Of a stretch of 64,000 nt of DNA, positions 17,420 through 25,626 are shown one piece after another. The DNA is taken from the NCBI GenBank assembly GCA_964612185.1, contig CAZTCR010000005.1:1-64000 (forward strand). Direction: 5' to 3'. The notes under the pieces are model-generated. The model saw only the letters and a list, made by a program, of their open reading frames with translations, made no database searches and was not told where the DNA came from. The position numbers and the translations under genes were made by a program. Numbering within the stretch: the first letter of the stretch is position 1; each line of letters begins with the position of its first letter. The stretch comes from UBA1447 sp964612185 (GTDB taxonomy: Bacteria > Bacillota > Clostridia > Oscillospirales > Acutalibacteraceae).

Positions 17420-17938
17420 ATGAATGATGCAAAACGGATTATCATCATCGGCAGCAGCGGCGGCGGCAAAAGCACCCTTGCCAGGCAGCTTGGCGGCATC
17501 ACGGGTTTACCCGTTATTCACCTTGACAAAGAATTCTGGAATCCGGGTTGGGTTGAAACGCCCAAAGACATCTGGCAGGAAAAGGTGAAAGAACTGCTCA
17601 AAGGCGAGCAATGGATCATCGACGGAAATTACGGCGGCACCATGAAACTCCGGGCTGAGGCAGCGGATACGATAATTTACCTTGACTTTAACCGCTTTAT
17701 TTGCCTTTACCGCGTGCTGAAAAGGCGGATTCAAAATCAAGGAAAAACCCGCCCCGATATGTGCGAAGGCTGCAAGGAAAAAATCGATTTTGAATTTCTC
17801 AAATGGGTTTGGACTTATCCAAAGAAAAAGCCGAAGGTCGAAAAGCTTTTGGCAAGTTTGGAAGGTAAAAAAATCATTGTACTCAGGTCAAAAAAAGAGG
17901 TTGATAAGTTTGTAAACACTTTTGTATTAAAAAGATAA
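17420..17938 (+). CDS. P-loop NTPase, adenylate-kinase-like (FlaR-type topology modulation protein)
   Basis: A 172-residue cytosolic P-loop protein. Walker A is IIIIGSSGGGKSTLARQLG at the N-terminus, followed by LPVIHLDKEFWNPGW and WIIDGNYGGTMKLRAEAADTIIYLDFNRFICLYRVLKRR. This combination is diagnostic of the small kinase-like proteins labelled DNA topology modulation protein FlaR; they resemble adenylate/shikimate kinases, and the named role in DNA topology rests on old genetic data. The true substrate is unknown. GGAAGGGA precedes the ATG. Stands alone between guaB and an MraY-like gene. Confidence 0.8.
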   Translation: MNDAKRIIIIGSSGGGKSTLARQLGGITGLPVIHLDKEFWNPGWVETPKDIWQEKVKELLKGEQWIIDGNYGGTMKLRAEAADTIIYLDFNRFICLYRVLKRRIQNQGKTRPDMCEGCKEKIDFEFLKWVWTYPKKKPKVEKLLASLEGKKIIVLRSKKEVDKFVNTFVLKR

Positions 17939-17970
17939 AAGGATAAAGGCTTCTTTCGGTAAACAAGTTC

Positions 17971-17999
17971 TTGAAATAAACATCCTGCCGGAGTAAAAT
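17971..17999 (+). promoter_or_regulatory. Promoter of the MraY-like gene
   Basis: TTGAAA (17971-17976), a 17-base spacer and TAAAAT (17994-17999), about 60 bases before the ATG at 18059. Confidence 0.5.
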
Positions 18000-18058
18000 A
18001 AGTCAGGCAAACTTGACTCTAAAAGCACCCTCACTCAAGTGGAAAGGGAACCTAAAAC

Positions 18059-19027
18059 ATGCTCCATGCCATTCCGAATTTTGATAAAATACCCGCCAAA
18101 TGGGTTTATGCCGCCATGATCGTCTTCACGCTGTTAACCAGCAGTGTTTTATTGTTGGCGTTCAGGAATAAACTGCCGCGGGATAAGGGCAGAGAATTTG
18201 CCGTAGAAGGTGCGCTTTCCGCCGGCAAACCGAAGGCTGCGGGCATCCTTTTCATTTTTGCTTTTGCCATTGCGTCGCTGGTGTTTGTACCGATTACAAT
18301 TGAAAACATTGCTTATGTTATTATTGTACTATTGGCGATGCTGTCCGGCTTTCTGGATGATAAAGCCCGTGTCCCATGGAGAGAATACAAAAAGGGCGCG
18401 ATTGATTTGGTCATCGGGGTTGTCACCGCCCAAACTTTTATCTTATACAATCCAGACCTTTTGAGCATCGGTATCGGCGGGTTTGTGTGGCAAGTACCAA
18501 AAGCGCTGTTTGCCGTTGCGGGGATCATCCTTGTCTGGGTCTCCATCAACGCCACCAACTGTTCGGACGGTATCGACGGGTTCAGCGGAACGCTGTCCAT
18601 TATAACCATGGTTTCTATCGGCATTTCGATTTTTCTGCTGCAAACGGAAACGAATATTTTGCTGATGATTGCCATCATGTGTTTATCTCTTTTGCCGTAT
18701 CTTTGGCTGAATGCCGAACCGAGCAAGCTGTTGATGGGCGATGCCGGCTCGCGGGCCATCGGGCTGTTTATCAGTATTGCCGTGCTTAAAACCGGGAACA
18801 TCTTGCTGATGATTCCATTCTGCTTTGTTTTGCTTTTTGACGGCATGGCCGGCATCATAAAGGTTTCGCTTATCCGGTTTTTGCATCTTAATCTGCTGAA
18901 AAATATCAGAACGCCCTTGCATGATCATTTCAGAAAAAACAAGGGATGGTCAAACACGCAAACGATTTACCGGCTGTGCATCATACAAGTGTTGGTGTCA
19001 GTTGTGACGATAATGTTTTTAAAGTAG
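18059..19027 (+). CDS. mraY: MraY-like phospho-N-acetylmuramoyl-pentapeptide transferase
   Basis: A 322-residue polytopic membrane protein of the polyprenyl-phosphate N-acetylhexosamine-1-phosphate transferase family. Conserved Asp blocks are visible: MLSGFLDDKARVPWRE, INATNCSDGIDGFSG, and SKLLMGDAGSRAIGLF. The C-terminal TPLHDHFRKNKGWSNTQTIYRL resembles the MraY-specific His-rich loop (TPLHHHFE..GW), which points to MraY rather than WecA/TagO. MraY forms lipid I for peptidoglycan. It is not in a division/cell-wall cluster here, so it could be a second, specialised copy; that is inference. About ten membrane segments. Confidence 0.78.
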   Translation: MLHAIPNFDKIPAKWVYAAMIVFTLLTSSVLLLAFRNKLPRDKGREFAVEGALSAGKPKAAGILFIFAFAIASLVFVPITIENIAYVIIVLLAMLSGFLDDKARVPWREYKKGAIDLVIGVVTAQTFILYNPDLLSIGIGGFVWQVPKALFAVAGIILVWVSINATNCSDGIDGFSGTLSIITMVSIGISIFLLQTETNILLMIAIMCLSLLPYLWLNAEPSKLLMGDAGSRAIGLFISIAVLKTGNILLMIPFCFVLLFDGMAGIIKVSLIRFLHLNLLKNIRTPLHDHFRKNKGWSNTQTIYRLCIIQVLVSVVTIMFLK

Positions 19028-19182
19028 AACCTTTATATAGATGGATTGCGTCCACTCTGATTACTTTATTTTCGGCATGATATAGTTGTGTTATCTAAAC
19101 GATTATATGCACATTATAAAGCAATTGCATAATTCGTTACCTCCGATGGCGCTTTAGAAGTGCCGAAATAACCGAAAACGAA

Positions 19183-19217
19183 ATTACAGGAGCGGCCATT
19201 TTGACCGCTCCTGTAAT
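19183..19217 (-). terminator. Terminator of the AAA/DUF4143 gene
   Basis: ATTACAGGAGCGG (19183-19195) pairs perfectly with CCGCTCCTGTAAT (19205-19217). On the minus strand it is followed by TTTCGTTTT. It also separates the convergent MraY-like gene. The rest of 19028-19271 shows no further structure that I recognise. Confidence 0.75.
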
Positions 19218-19271
19218 CATATAAAGGTGTTACAATAAATTGAATTCTGTTTATTTGATTTTGCGGTCTTC

Positions 19272-20480
19272 TTATTCTATAAGCAGCCATTCCAGAGCAT
19301 TAATTTGCTTGATACCATTATGGGATGTGAGCGGTTCAAAGTCCATTGTCAGCAAGTATTTCGGATTGTGATCCTTAATCGCATTTAGTGGCGCCAGTTC
19401 TCTTTCAAGGGTTTTTCCCTCGTCGCCCGATACAGAATATGCAACTTGGTAGTACTCTTCACCATCGCTGTTGATAGCAATAAAGTCTACCTCTGTTTGA
19501 CCGACCTTTCCGATATACACTTCATATCCGCGGCGCAGCAGTTCAAGGTAGACCACATTTTCAAGGATGTGCCCCATGTCGGCTTTTTTCGTACCAAGCA
19601 GATAGTACCGAAGTCCGATATCGGAGATATAATATTTCGCCCCGGTTGAAAGATATTGCTTACCCTTGACATCGTACCGCCCGGCTTTATACAGCACAAA
19701 ACTTTCCACCAATGCCGACAAATAGCTTTCCACGGCGTGAACGGATATTTTTCTGCCTGCGGATGTCATCGTATTGGCTATTTTTGTGGAGGAACACAGA
19801 TTCCCGATGTTATCAAACATATATCGAATAACACTGTCCAGCATTGCGGTGTCGGTGATGCGCTTTCTTGTGGCAATATCCTTCAACACAATTGTGTTGT
19901 AAATCCCCTCCAAATATGCTTGTATATCCTGCTTTCTTTGAAGCTTCAGTATATAAGGGAAAGAGCCGTTTTGAATATACCGCTGATATTTGATGATCAA
20001 GTCGGACCTGTCCCCAAGCCCTGTAATAAACTCGCTGAAGGATAAAGGCAGCATTTTAATTTCAACATATCTGCCCGAAAGAACAGTCGCCAGCTCACCG
20101 GAAAGCATATAGGCATTGGAACCGGTTATATACACATCGCAGTTTTTTTTGATGAATAACCCGTCTATCGCTTTTTGAAACGCCGGCACATTTTGCACCT
20201 CGTCAATAAAAATGTAGTTCATCTTATCCGGCACAAGCTGTTCTTTTATAAAATCATAGAGTTTTAAATATCCGTCAATACTATGGTTATCCGGGTCCTC
20301 CAGATTAAGGCGGATGATTTGCTGCTGTGAAACACCCTGCTCTTTCAAATAGTCACCATATAAATCAAACAAGGTGGATTTCCCGCAGCGCCGGATACCG
20401 GTGACAACCTTAATAAGCTGCTTATCCTTAAAACTTATCAGCTGCTCCATATAGGCAGGGCGCGGTATTAATTTATCCAT
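19272..20480 (-). CDS. AAA+ ATPase with C-terminal DUF4143 domain
   Basis: A 402-residue protein with Walker A TGIRRCGKSTLFDLYGDYL near residue 27, Walker B YIFIDEVQNVPAFQKAIDGLF, and sensor region VYITGSNAYMLSGELATVLSGRY. The second half (TAMLDSVIRYMFDNIGNLCSSTKIANTM, then GQTEVDFIAINSDGEEYYQVAYSV) is the DUF4143 PD-(D/E)XK-like domain with EVDF as the likely metal-binding motif. Such proteins are very common in gut anaerobes; their function is unproven. The start at 20480 is set by GGAG six bases before the ATG. Its promoter lies 150 bases upstream behind two strong inverted repeats and a possible leader peptide. Confidence 0.82.
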   Translation of the reverse strand: MDKLIPRPAYMEQLISFKDKQLIKVVTGIRRCGKSTLFDLYGDYLKEQGVSQQQIIRLNLEDPDNHSIDGYLKLYDFIKEQLVPDKMNYIFIDEVQNVPAFQKAIDGLFIKKNCDVYITGSNAYMLSGELATVLSGRYVEIKMLPLSFSEFITGLGDRSDLIIKYQRYIQNGSFPYILKLQRKQDIQAYLEGIYNTIVLKDIATRKRITDTAMLDSVIRYMFDNIGNLCSSTKIANTMTSAGRKISVHAVESYLSALVESFVLYKAGRYDVKGKQYLSTGAKYYISDIGLRYYLLGTKKADMGHILENVVYLELLRRGYEVYIGKVGQTEVDFIAINSDGEEYYQVAYSVSGDEGKTLERELAPLNAIKDHNPKYLLTMDFEPLTSHNGIKQINALEWLLIE

Positions 20481-20482
20481 AA

Positions 20483-20605
20483 TTAGCTCCATCTGCCACT
20501 TAAGGTGGCTGCACAAATAATAAAAAGACACATTTCACAAGGTGGATGTCGGTCTTGCTTGTTGACCGGTAAGTGGCTTTTTTTATGCGTGAAATTTATT
20601 TTCAC
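20483..20605 (-). CDS. Possible 40-residue leader peptide before the DUF4143 gene
   Basis: A short frame begins with GTG at 20605, preceded by AGGAGGAA, just behind the predicted promoter of this operon, and stops (TAA at 20485-20483) two bases before the ATG of the ATPase gene. It encodes a basic N-terminus and a Cys-containing hydrophobic stretch (PPCEMCLFIICAATLSG). The start lies inside a perfect hairpin (GCGTGAAA/TTTCACGC, 20587-20607), so it could be masked in RNA. Small size and lack of any known homologue make this tentative; coupling to the ATPase is inference. Confidence 0.35.
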   Translation of the reverse strand: MKINFTHKKSHLPVNKQDRHPPCEMCLFIICAATLSGRWS

Positions 20606-20625
20606 GCTTCCTCCTGTGTGAATTC

Positions 20626-20654
20626 ATTGTAGCATTGCCATGCTAATTTGTCAA
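20626..20654 (-). promoter_or_regulatory. Promoter of the leader/DUF4143 operon
   Basis: On the minus strand: TTGACA (20654-20649), a 17-base spacer, and TACAAT (20631-20626). This is a near-consensus promoter and its -35 lies only one base from the first TTTGTGCA inverted repeat. Confidence 0.75.
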
Positions 20655-20655
20655 G

Positions 20656-20717
20656 TTTGTGCATTACACTGCACAAAGTGTGCATTTTCATCAGGTTTGT
20701 GCAAATTTCTGCACAAA
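20656..20717. promoter_or_regulatory. Two identical-arm inverted repeats, 40 bp apart (operator pair)
   Basis: TTTGTGCA-N6-TGCACAAA occurs at 20656-20677 and again at 20696-20717. Both have perfect 8-bp arms and a 6-bp spacer, and starts are exactly 40 bp apart. They lie directly upstream of the -35 of the DUF4143 operon and 120-180 bp upstream of the marR start. The regulator is unknown. Confidence 0.7.
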
Positions 20718-20761
20718 ATCACAAATACACGCCGATTCACAAAATATTTACAATTATCCTA

Positions 20762-20808
20762 TTGCGCTTGATGCGTTCAGCTTGTATTATAGTTAAGCGC
20801 TTAACTAT
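20762..20808 (+). promoter_or_regulatory. marR promoter with 20-bp palindromic operator
   Basis: TTGCGC (20762-20767), 17 bases, TATTAT (20785-20790). A perfect 20-bp palindrome built on AGTTAAGCGCTTAACT covers 20789-20808, overlapping the -10 and transcript start. Such TTAAGCGCTTAA sites are typical MarR-type operators, so autorepression of the marR-ABC operon is likely. Confidence 0.75.
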
Positions 20809-20838
20809 TCATCGTTTATCTATTAAGGAGGCAATTAA

Positions 20839-21321
20839 TTGGACAACGAGTTAAGGGACAGGCTGATACATGCCATGTTCCGTTTTAAAAAGGTGGGGAT
20901 GATTTTCCCGCCGGGGCTTGAACTTCACATGGGTGAACTGTATGTGATGCGCTCTATCAACGGCAAATGCCCCTGCCCGGAGCACAACAATGCGGTGTCG
21001 GACCTGCCCAAGCACATGATGATTTCAAAACCGGCTATATCGCAGCTGCTCAACGGATTGGAAAAAAAGGGCTATATCAACCGTGAAATCGATAAAAGCG
21101 ACCGGCGTAAAATTTCAGCTACGCTGACGCCGAAGGGGGAGGAAATCCTTGGGGTTGCCAAGGATTATGCCGACAAAATGCTGGACACGGTCATTGCCCG
21201 ATTCGGCGAGGATAACATTTTACAGCTCCTGGCGCTTTTTAACCGCCTGACGGATATTTCGGAAGAGGTCCGGCAGGAAATGCTCAATAACGATGGTAAA
21301 GGAGATTACACCCTTGATTAA
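20839..21321 (+). CDS. MarR-family transcriptional regulator
   Basis: A 160-residue winged-helix regulator. The DNA-binding region is MMISKPAISQLLNGLEKKGYINREIDKSDRRKISATLTPKGEEIL (residues about 60-105), with recognition helix and the DRR wing typical of MarR. Two clusters of Cys (CPCPEH) precede it and might sense redox or metal. Start is TTG at 20839, supported by AAGGAGG seven bases upstream. It overlaps the first ABC subunit by eight bases and is the obvious candidate to bind the palindrome at 20789-20808. Confidence 0.85.
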   Translation: MDNELRDRLIHAMFRFKKVGMIFPPGLELHMGELYVMRSINGKCPCPEHNNAVSDLPKHMMISKPAISQLLNGLEKKGYINREIDKSDRRKISATLTPKGEEILGVAKDYADKMLDTVIARFGEDNILQLLALFNRLTDISEEVRQEMLNNDGKGDYTLD

Positions 21322-23551
21322 ACTAGCAAAATATTTAAAACCTTTTATGTTCGGCTTGATGATGGCCATCCTGCTGCTGTTCGGGCAGGCAATGTGCGAT
21401 TTGAATTTGCCGAACTACATGTCGGACATCGTGAACACCGGTATTCAGAAAAACGGCATCGAGCACGCCGCGCCCGACGCCATCAGCCAAAACGGTAAAA
21501 AGCTGATTACGGCTTTTATGACCGAGGATGAAAAAACCCTTGTGGAAAAGTCTTATTCTTTGGTCTCCGTTTCGGATAAAAATGAAAAAGAAAAAGACAA
21601 AACATACGGCAGCAGCTATCCCGGTGCCGTTGGTACGCTCTATATTAAAACAAGTGATCTTAACAAAGAGGAGACCGCTGAGCTTGACAAAGCCTTTGGG
21701 ACATCAACCTGGACACTGATCAATGTCATGCGTACCATGCAGGCAGGCAACCCGTCGGCCGGTGATAGGTCTGCGGGCATCGGCAGTATTGATATCACAC
21801 AGGTCTATTCCTATTTGCCGATGCTTCAAACACTGCCCGCAGCCGCCGTTGCCGGCGCGCGCGAAAAAGCGCTGCAAAACGACGAAACGCTCCTGGCGCA
21901 GGGCGGCACCATGCTTGCTAAAATGTTTTACACCGAACTCGGTGCGGACACCGGTACCATGGCTACCTCCTACATTTTCATCGTGGGGCTCAAGATGCTT
22001 GCCATCGCCCTGCTCGGCGGCGCCGCTACCGTGCTGGTCAGCTTCATTTCATCCAAAATCGCGGCGGGCGCCGCGCGGAATTTACGCAGGGATGTGTTTG
22101 AAAGAATCGAGCGCTTTTCAAACAATGAGTTTGACAAATTTTCGACAGCCTCGCTCATTACCCGCTGCACCAACGACATCACCCAGATTCAAATGCTGCT
22201 CATGATGGGCATCCGCATGGTCTGCTACGCGCCCATTATGGCCATCGGCGGCACCATCATGGCGGTGAGCAAGTCCGCTTCCATGAGCTGGATTATCGCC
22301 GCGGCCTGTACACTGCTCATCGGTATCATTCTGGTGATTATGAGCATTGCCATGCCTAAGTTCAAGGCGATTCAAAAACTCATTGACAAACTCAACCTCG
22401 TCTCCAGAGAGAATTTAAGCGGTCTGATGGTTATCCGCTCCTTCGGTACGCGCAGCCATGAGAAAACGCGATTTGAAGCGGCGAATAAAGACTTGACAGA
22501 CACCAATCTGTTCGTCACCCGCGTGATGGTGTTTATGATGCCCGTGATGATGCTCATCATGAACGGTGTCACCCTGATTATCATTTGGGTCGGCGCGCAC
22601 AAAATCGCGGAGTCAGCGATGCAGATAGGCGACATGATGGCCTTCATGCAGTACGCCATTCAAATCATCTTCTCCTTCCTGATGATATCGATGATGTTCA
22701 TCTTTATCCCAAGGGCCGCCGTATCCGCCGAGCGTATCGCGGAAGTGCTCGAAACACCGGAATCCGTTGTGGACCCGCTCTCTCCGAAAAACTTTGATAC
22801 GGACAAGAAAGGCTTTGTGGCGTTCAAACATGTTAACTTCCGCTACAACGGCGCGGAGGAAGATGCGCTCAGCGACATCACCTTCACCGCGAAACCGGGC
22901 CAAACAACCGCGATTATCGGTCCGACCGGTTCCGGCAAATCCACCATCGCCTCACTCATGCTTCGGTTTTACGATGTCAGCAGCGGTCAGGTGATGATTG
23001 ACGGCGCGGATGTGCGGGATGTCACCCAAAAGGCGCTGCGCGCCAAAATCGGCTATGTGCCGCAAAAAGGCGTGCTGCTCTCCGGCACCATCGCATCCAA
23101 TATCCGTTACGGCAGAAGAACCGCGACAGATGACGAGGTGGAAAACGCCGCGCAGGTGGCACAGGCCATGGATTTTATCGCGGAAAAAACAGACCGGTTT
23201 GAATCGGAAATCGCCCAGGGAGGCACCAATGTATCCGGCGGGCAAAAGCAGCGCCTGTCCATCGCCCGCGCATTGGCCAAGCAGCCGGAAATCTTCATTT
23301 TTGATGACAGCTTCTCCGCGCTGGACTTTAAAACGGACATCGCGCTGCGCAAAGCGCTCAAGGAGCATACCGGCGGCAGCACGGTGATTATCGTCGCCCA
23401 GCGGGTGAGCACCATCATGAACGCCGAGCAGATCATCGTGCTGGACGAGGGAAGAATTGCCGGTATCGGTACGCACAAAGAGCTGCTGAAGAACTGCCCG
23501 GAATACTACGAGATTGCCGCATCGCAGCTCTCACAGGAGGAACTGTCATGA
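21314..23551 (+). CDS. Heterodimeric ABC exporter subunit with degenerate catalytic site
   Basis: A 745-residue fused permease-ATPase. After the first membrane helix there is a large insert of about 150 residues (probably extracytoplasmic), then five more helices and the nucleotide-binding domain. Walker A GPTGSGKST is near 536, signature VSGGQKQRLSIARAL near 638, Walker B IFIFDDSFSALD near 662 with Asp in place of the catalytic Glu, and the switch position reads VAQRVST (Gln for His near 694). These two changes mark the non-catalytic site of asymmetric exporters such as TM287/288 or LmrCD. Start is TTG at 21314 (AAAGGAGA eight bases upstream). Ends in an ATGA overlap with its partner. Confidence 0.88.
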   Translation: MIKLAKYLKPFMFGLMMAILLLFGQAMCDLNLPNYMSDIVNTGIQKNGIEHAAPDAISQNGKKLITAFMTEDEKTLVEKSYSLVSVSDKNEKEKDKTYGSSYPGAVGTLYIKTSDLNKEETAELDKAFGTSTWTLINVMRTMQAGNPSAGDRSAGIGSIDITQVYSYLPMLQTLPAAAVAGAREKALQNDETLLAQGGTMLAKMFYTELGADTGTMATSYIFIVGLKMLAIALLGGAATVLVSFISSKIAAGAARNLRRDVFERIERFSNNEFDKFSTASLITRCTNDITQIQMLLMMGIRMVCYAPIMAIGGTIMAVSKSASMSWIIAAACTLLIGIILVIMSIAMPKFKAIQKLIDKLNLVSRENLSGLMVIRSFGTRSHEKTRFEAANKDLTDTNLFVTRVMVFMMPVMMLIMNGVTLIIIWVGAHKIAESAMQIGDMMAFMQYAIQIIFSFLMISMMFIFIPRAAVSAERIAEVLETPESVVDPLSPKNFDTDKKGFVAFKHVNFRYNGAEEDALSDITFTAKPGQTTAIIGPTGSGKSTIASLMLRFYDVSSGQVMIDGADVRDVTQKALRAKIGYVPQKGVLLSGTIASNIRYGRRTATDDEVENAAQVAQAMDFIAEKTDRFESEIAQGGTNVSGGQKQRLSIARALAKQPEIFIFDDSFSALDFKTDIALRKALKEHTGGSTVIIVAQRVSTIMNAEQIIVLDEGRIAGIGTHKELLKNCPEYYEIAASQLSQEELS

Positions 23552-25479
23552 GTAAAGATAAACTGAAGCAAGACCATACCGCACAGGCGGGTTCCTCGGG
23601 CGGCAAACATGGCATGGGCGGCGGACCGATGGGCGGGGGGCCGATGGGCCGCGGCATGATGGCGGGCGAAAAACCGAAAGACTTTAAGGGCGCTATCCGT
23701 AAACTGTCCGGTTACCTCGGCAAGTACCGGTGGACCATTCTCGCGGTGTGCGTGCTTGCCGTCGCGTCAACCGTTTTTATGATTTTCGGGCCGAAAATAC
23801 TGGGTAAGGCCACAGACGAACTGTTTACCGGCATCATGAGCCAATTAGCCGGCACCGGCAGTGTTAATTTCGGTAAAATCGGCGGGATCATTTTGTTTCT
23901 GGTCGGTTTGTACGGTTTGAGCGCGGGGTTGTCCTACCTGCAGGGCTTCATTATGTCCTCCGTAACGGCAAAGGTAACCTACAAACTCCGCAACGATATT
24001 TTTGACAAAATGCACCGCCTCCCCTTCGGATTTTACGACAAAACCACACACGGTGATGTCTTGAGCAGAATTACCAACGATGTCGACACCATCAGCCAAA
24101 CCCTTAACCAGAGCCTCACGCAGATTATTACTTCGGTAACATCGCTCCTCGGGGTATCCGTGATGATGCTCACCATCAGTTGGCGGCTCACCCTTGCCGC
24201 GGTCTGCGTGATTCCGCTGAGTATGGTTTTTGTCATTACGATTGTAAAAAAATCGCAAAAGCACTTCAAAAATCAGCAAAAATATCTCGGTAAAGTCAAC
24301 GGCCATGTGGAAGAAATGTTCGGCAGCCATGTGGTGGTCAAGGCTTTTGGCGGCGAGGAGGAGTCCGCTGAAATATTTGGCCAATATAATGATTCGCTCT
24401 ACAAGTCCGCCTGGAAGGCAAACTTCCTGTCCGGCTTGATGATGCCGATTACCGGCTTTATCGGCAACCTGGGTTATGTCGCTATTTGTATTCTTGGCGG
24501 CGTATTCGCCTCCAACGGCACCATGACCGTGGGCGGCATCCAGGCCTTTATTCAGTATGTGCGCTCGTTCATGCAGCCCGTTTCCCAAATCGCCACCATA
24601 TCCAATGTGCTCCAGCAAACCGCGGCGGCCGCGGAGCGCGTATTCGAGTTTTTGGCGGAGCCGGAGCAAGCCGCGGAAAACACCGCGGCAATTTCCGTGA
24701 ATACGGACGACTCCGTACCGGACACCGCAACCCTCAAGCACATCCAGGGTCATGTCGGCTTTGAGGATGTTTCGTTCGGCTATAACCCGGACAAAATTGT
24801 TATCCATGATTTTACCGCCGCGGTAAAGCCGGGGCAAAAAATCGCCATCGTCGGCCCGACCGGGGCGGGTAAAACCACCATCGTGAAACTGCTTATGCGC
24901 TTTTATGATGTGAACAGCGGTGCCATCACGATTGACGGCAACAATATTCAGCTGTTCAAGCGGGACTCTCTGCGCTCCCTGTTCGGCATGGTGCTGCAGG
25001 ACACCTGGCTCTTTAACGGCTCGGTGGCGGACAACATCCGCTACGGTAAACTGGACGCCACGGATGAAGAAATTAAACAAGCCGCCAAAGCCGCCCAGGT
25101 GCATCATTTTGTCAAAACACTGCCGGACGGCTACAACATGGTACTCAATGAGGAAACCAACAACATCTCCCAGGGTCAAAAACAGCTCCTGACCATCGCC
25201 CGCGCCTTTTTGGCGGACCCGCAGATTTTGATACTTGACGAAGCGACCAGCAGCGTGGACACCCGCACGGAGGTGCTCATTCAAAAGGCGATGGAAAACC
25301 TCATGCACGGGCGAACGAGTTTTGTCATCGCGCACCGGCTTTCCACCATCCGCAATGCCGATTTGATTTTTGTCATGAACGACGGCGACATTGTCGAACA
25401 AGGCACACACACCGAACTCCTCACCAAAAACGGTTTTTACGCGAAGCTTTATAACAGCCAGTTTGAACCGGCCGGTTAA
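23548..25479 (+). CDS. Heterodimeric ABC exporter subunit with intact catalytic site
   Basis: A 643-residue fused permease-ATPase and partner of the preceding gene. The first 40 residues are soluble and Gly/Met-rich (GMGGGPMGGGPMGRGMM). Six membrane helices follow, then Walker A GPTGAGKTT near 437, signature ISQGQKQLLTIARAF near 540 (non-canonical, LSGGQ changed to ISQGQ), Walker B ILILDEATSSVD near 561 with the catalytic Glu, and AHRLST with the switch His. The degenerate signature here pairs with the degenerate Walker B of the partner, as expected for an asymmetric heterodimer. Likely a multidrug or lipid exporter under MarR control. Confidence 0.88.
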   Translation: MSKDKLKQDHTAQAGSSGGKHGMGGGPMGGGPMGRGMMAGEKPKDFKGAIRKLSGYLGKYRWTILAVCVLAVASTVFMIFGPKILGKATDELFTGIMSQLAGTGSVNFGKIGGIILFLVGLYGLSAGLSYLQGFIMSSVTAKVTYKLRNDIFDKMHRLPFGFYDKTTHGDVLSRITNDVDTISQTLNQSLTQIITSVTSLLGVSVMMLTISWRLTLAAVCVIPLSMVFVITIVKKSQKHFKNQQKYLGKVNGHVEEMFGSHVVVKAFGGEEESAEIFGQYNDSLYKSAWKANFLSGLMMPITGFIGNLGYVAICILGGVFASNGTMTVGGIQAFIQYVRSFMQPVSQIATISNVLQQTAAAAERVFEFLAEPEQAAENTAAISVNTDDSVPDTATLKHIQGHVGFEDVSFGYNPDKIVIHDFTAAVKPGQKIAIVGPTGAGKTTIVKLLMRFYDVNSGAITIDGNNIQLFKRDSLRSLFGMVLQDTWLFNGSVADNIRYGKLDATDEEIKQAAKAAQVHHFVKTLPDGYNMVLNEETNNISQGQKQLLTIARAFLADPQILILDEATSSVDTRTEVLIQKAMENLMHGRTSFVIAHRLSTIRNADLIFVMNDGDIVEQGTHTELLTKNGFYAKLYNSQFEPAG

Positions 25480-25517
25480 CAGCCGCGCGCTCACCGCCAA
25501 CCGCACAGCAACCCGAT

Positions 25518-25550
25518 ACAGCCCGGACGAAAGTCCGCGGCTGTTTTTTT
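25518..25550 (+). terminator. Terminator of the marR-ABC operon
   Basis: ACAGCCCGGAC (25518-25528) pairs with GTCCGCGGCTGT (25533-25544) with one bulge, followed by a run of T. Confidence 0.85.
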
Positions 25551-25562
25551 ATTGTGCGGTAA

Positions 25563-25591
25563 TTGATTACGCAGGAAGTGTATGTTATGAT
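25563..25591 (+). promoter_or_regulatory. Promoter of the second GPH transporter
   Basis: TTGATT (25563-25568), a 17-base spacer and TATGAT (25586-25591), about 35 bases before the GTG start. Confidence 0.6.
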
Positions 25592-25626
25592 GGTTAACAG
25601 TATCGGATGAAAATCGGAGGTGCGCC

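Noticed and set aside
23845..25506. 553-codon open frame antisense to the second ABC subunit
   Set aside because: Shadow of a GC-rich coding region; no recognisable domains and no start signals.
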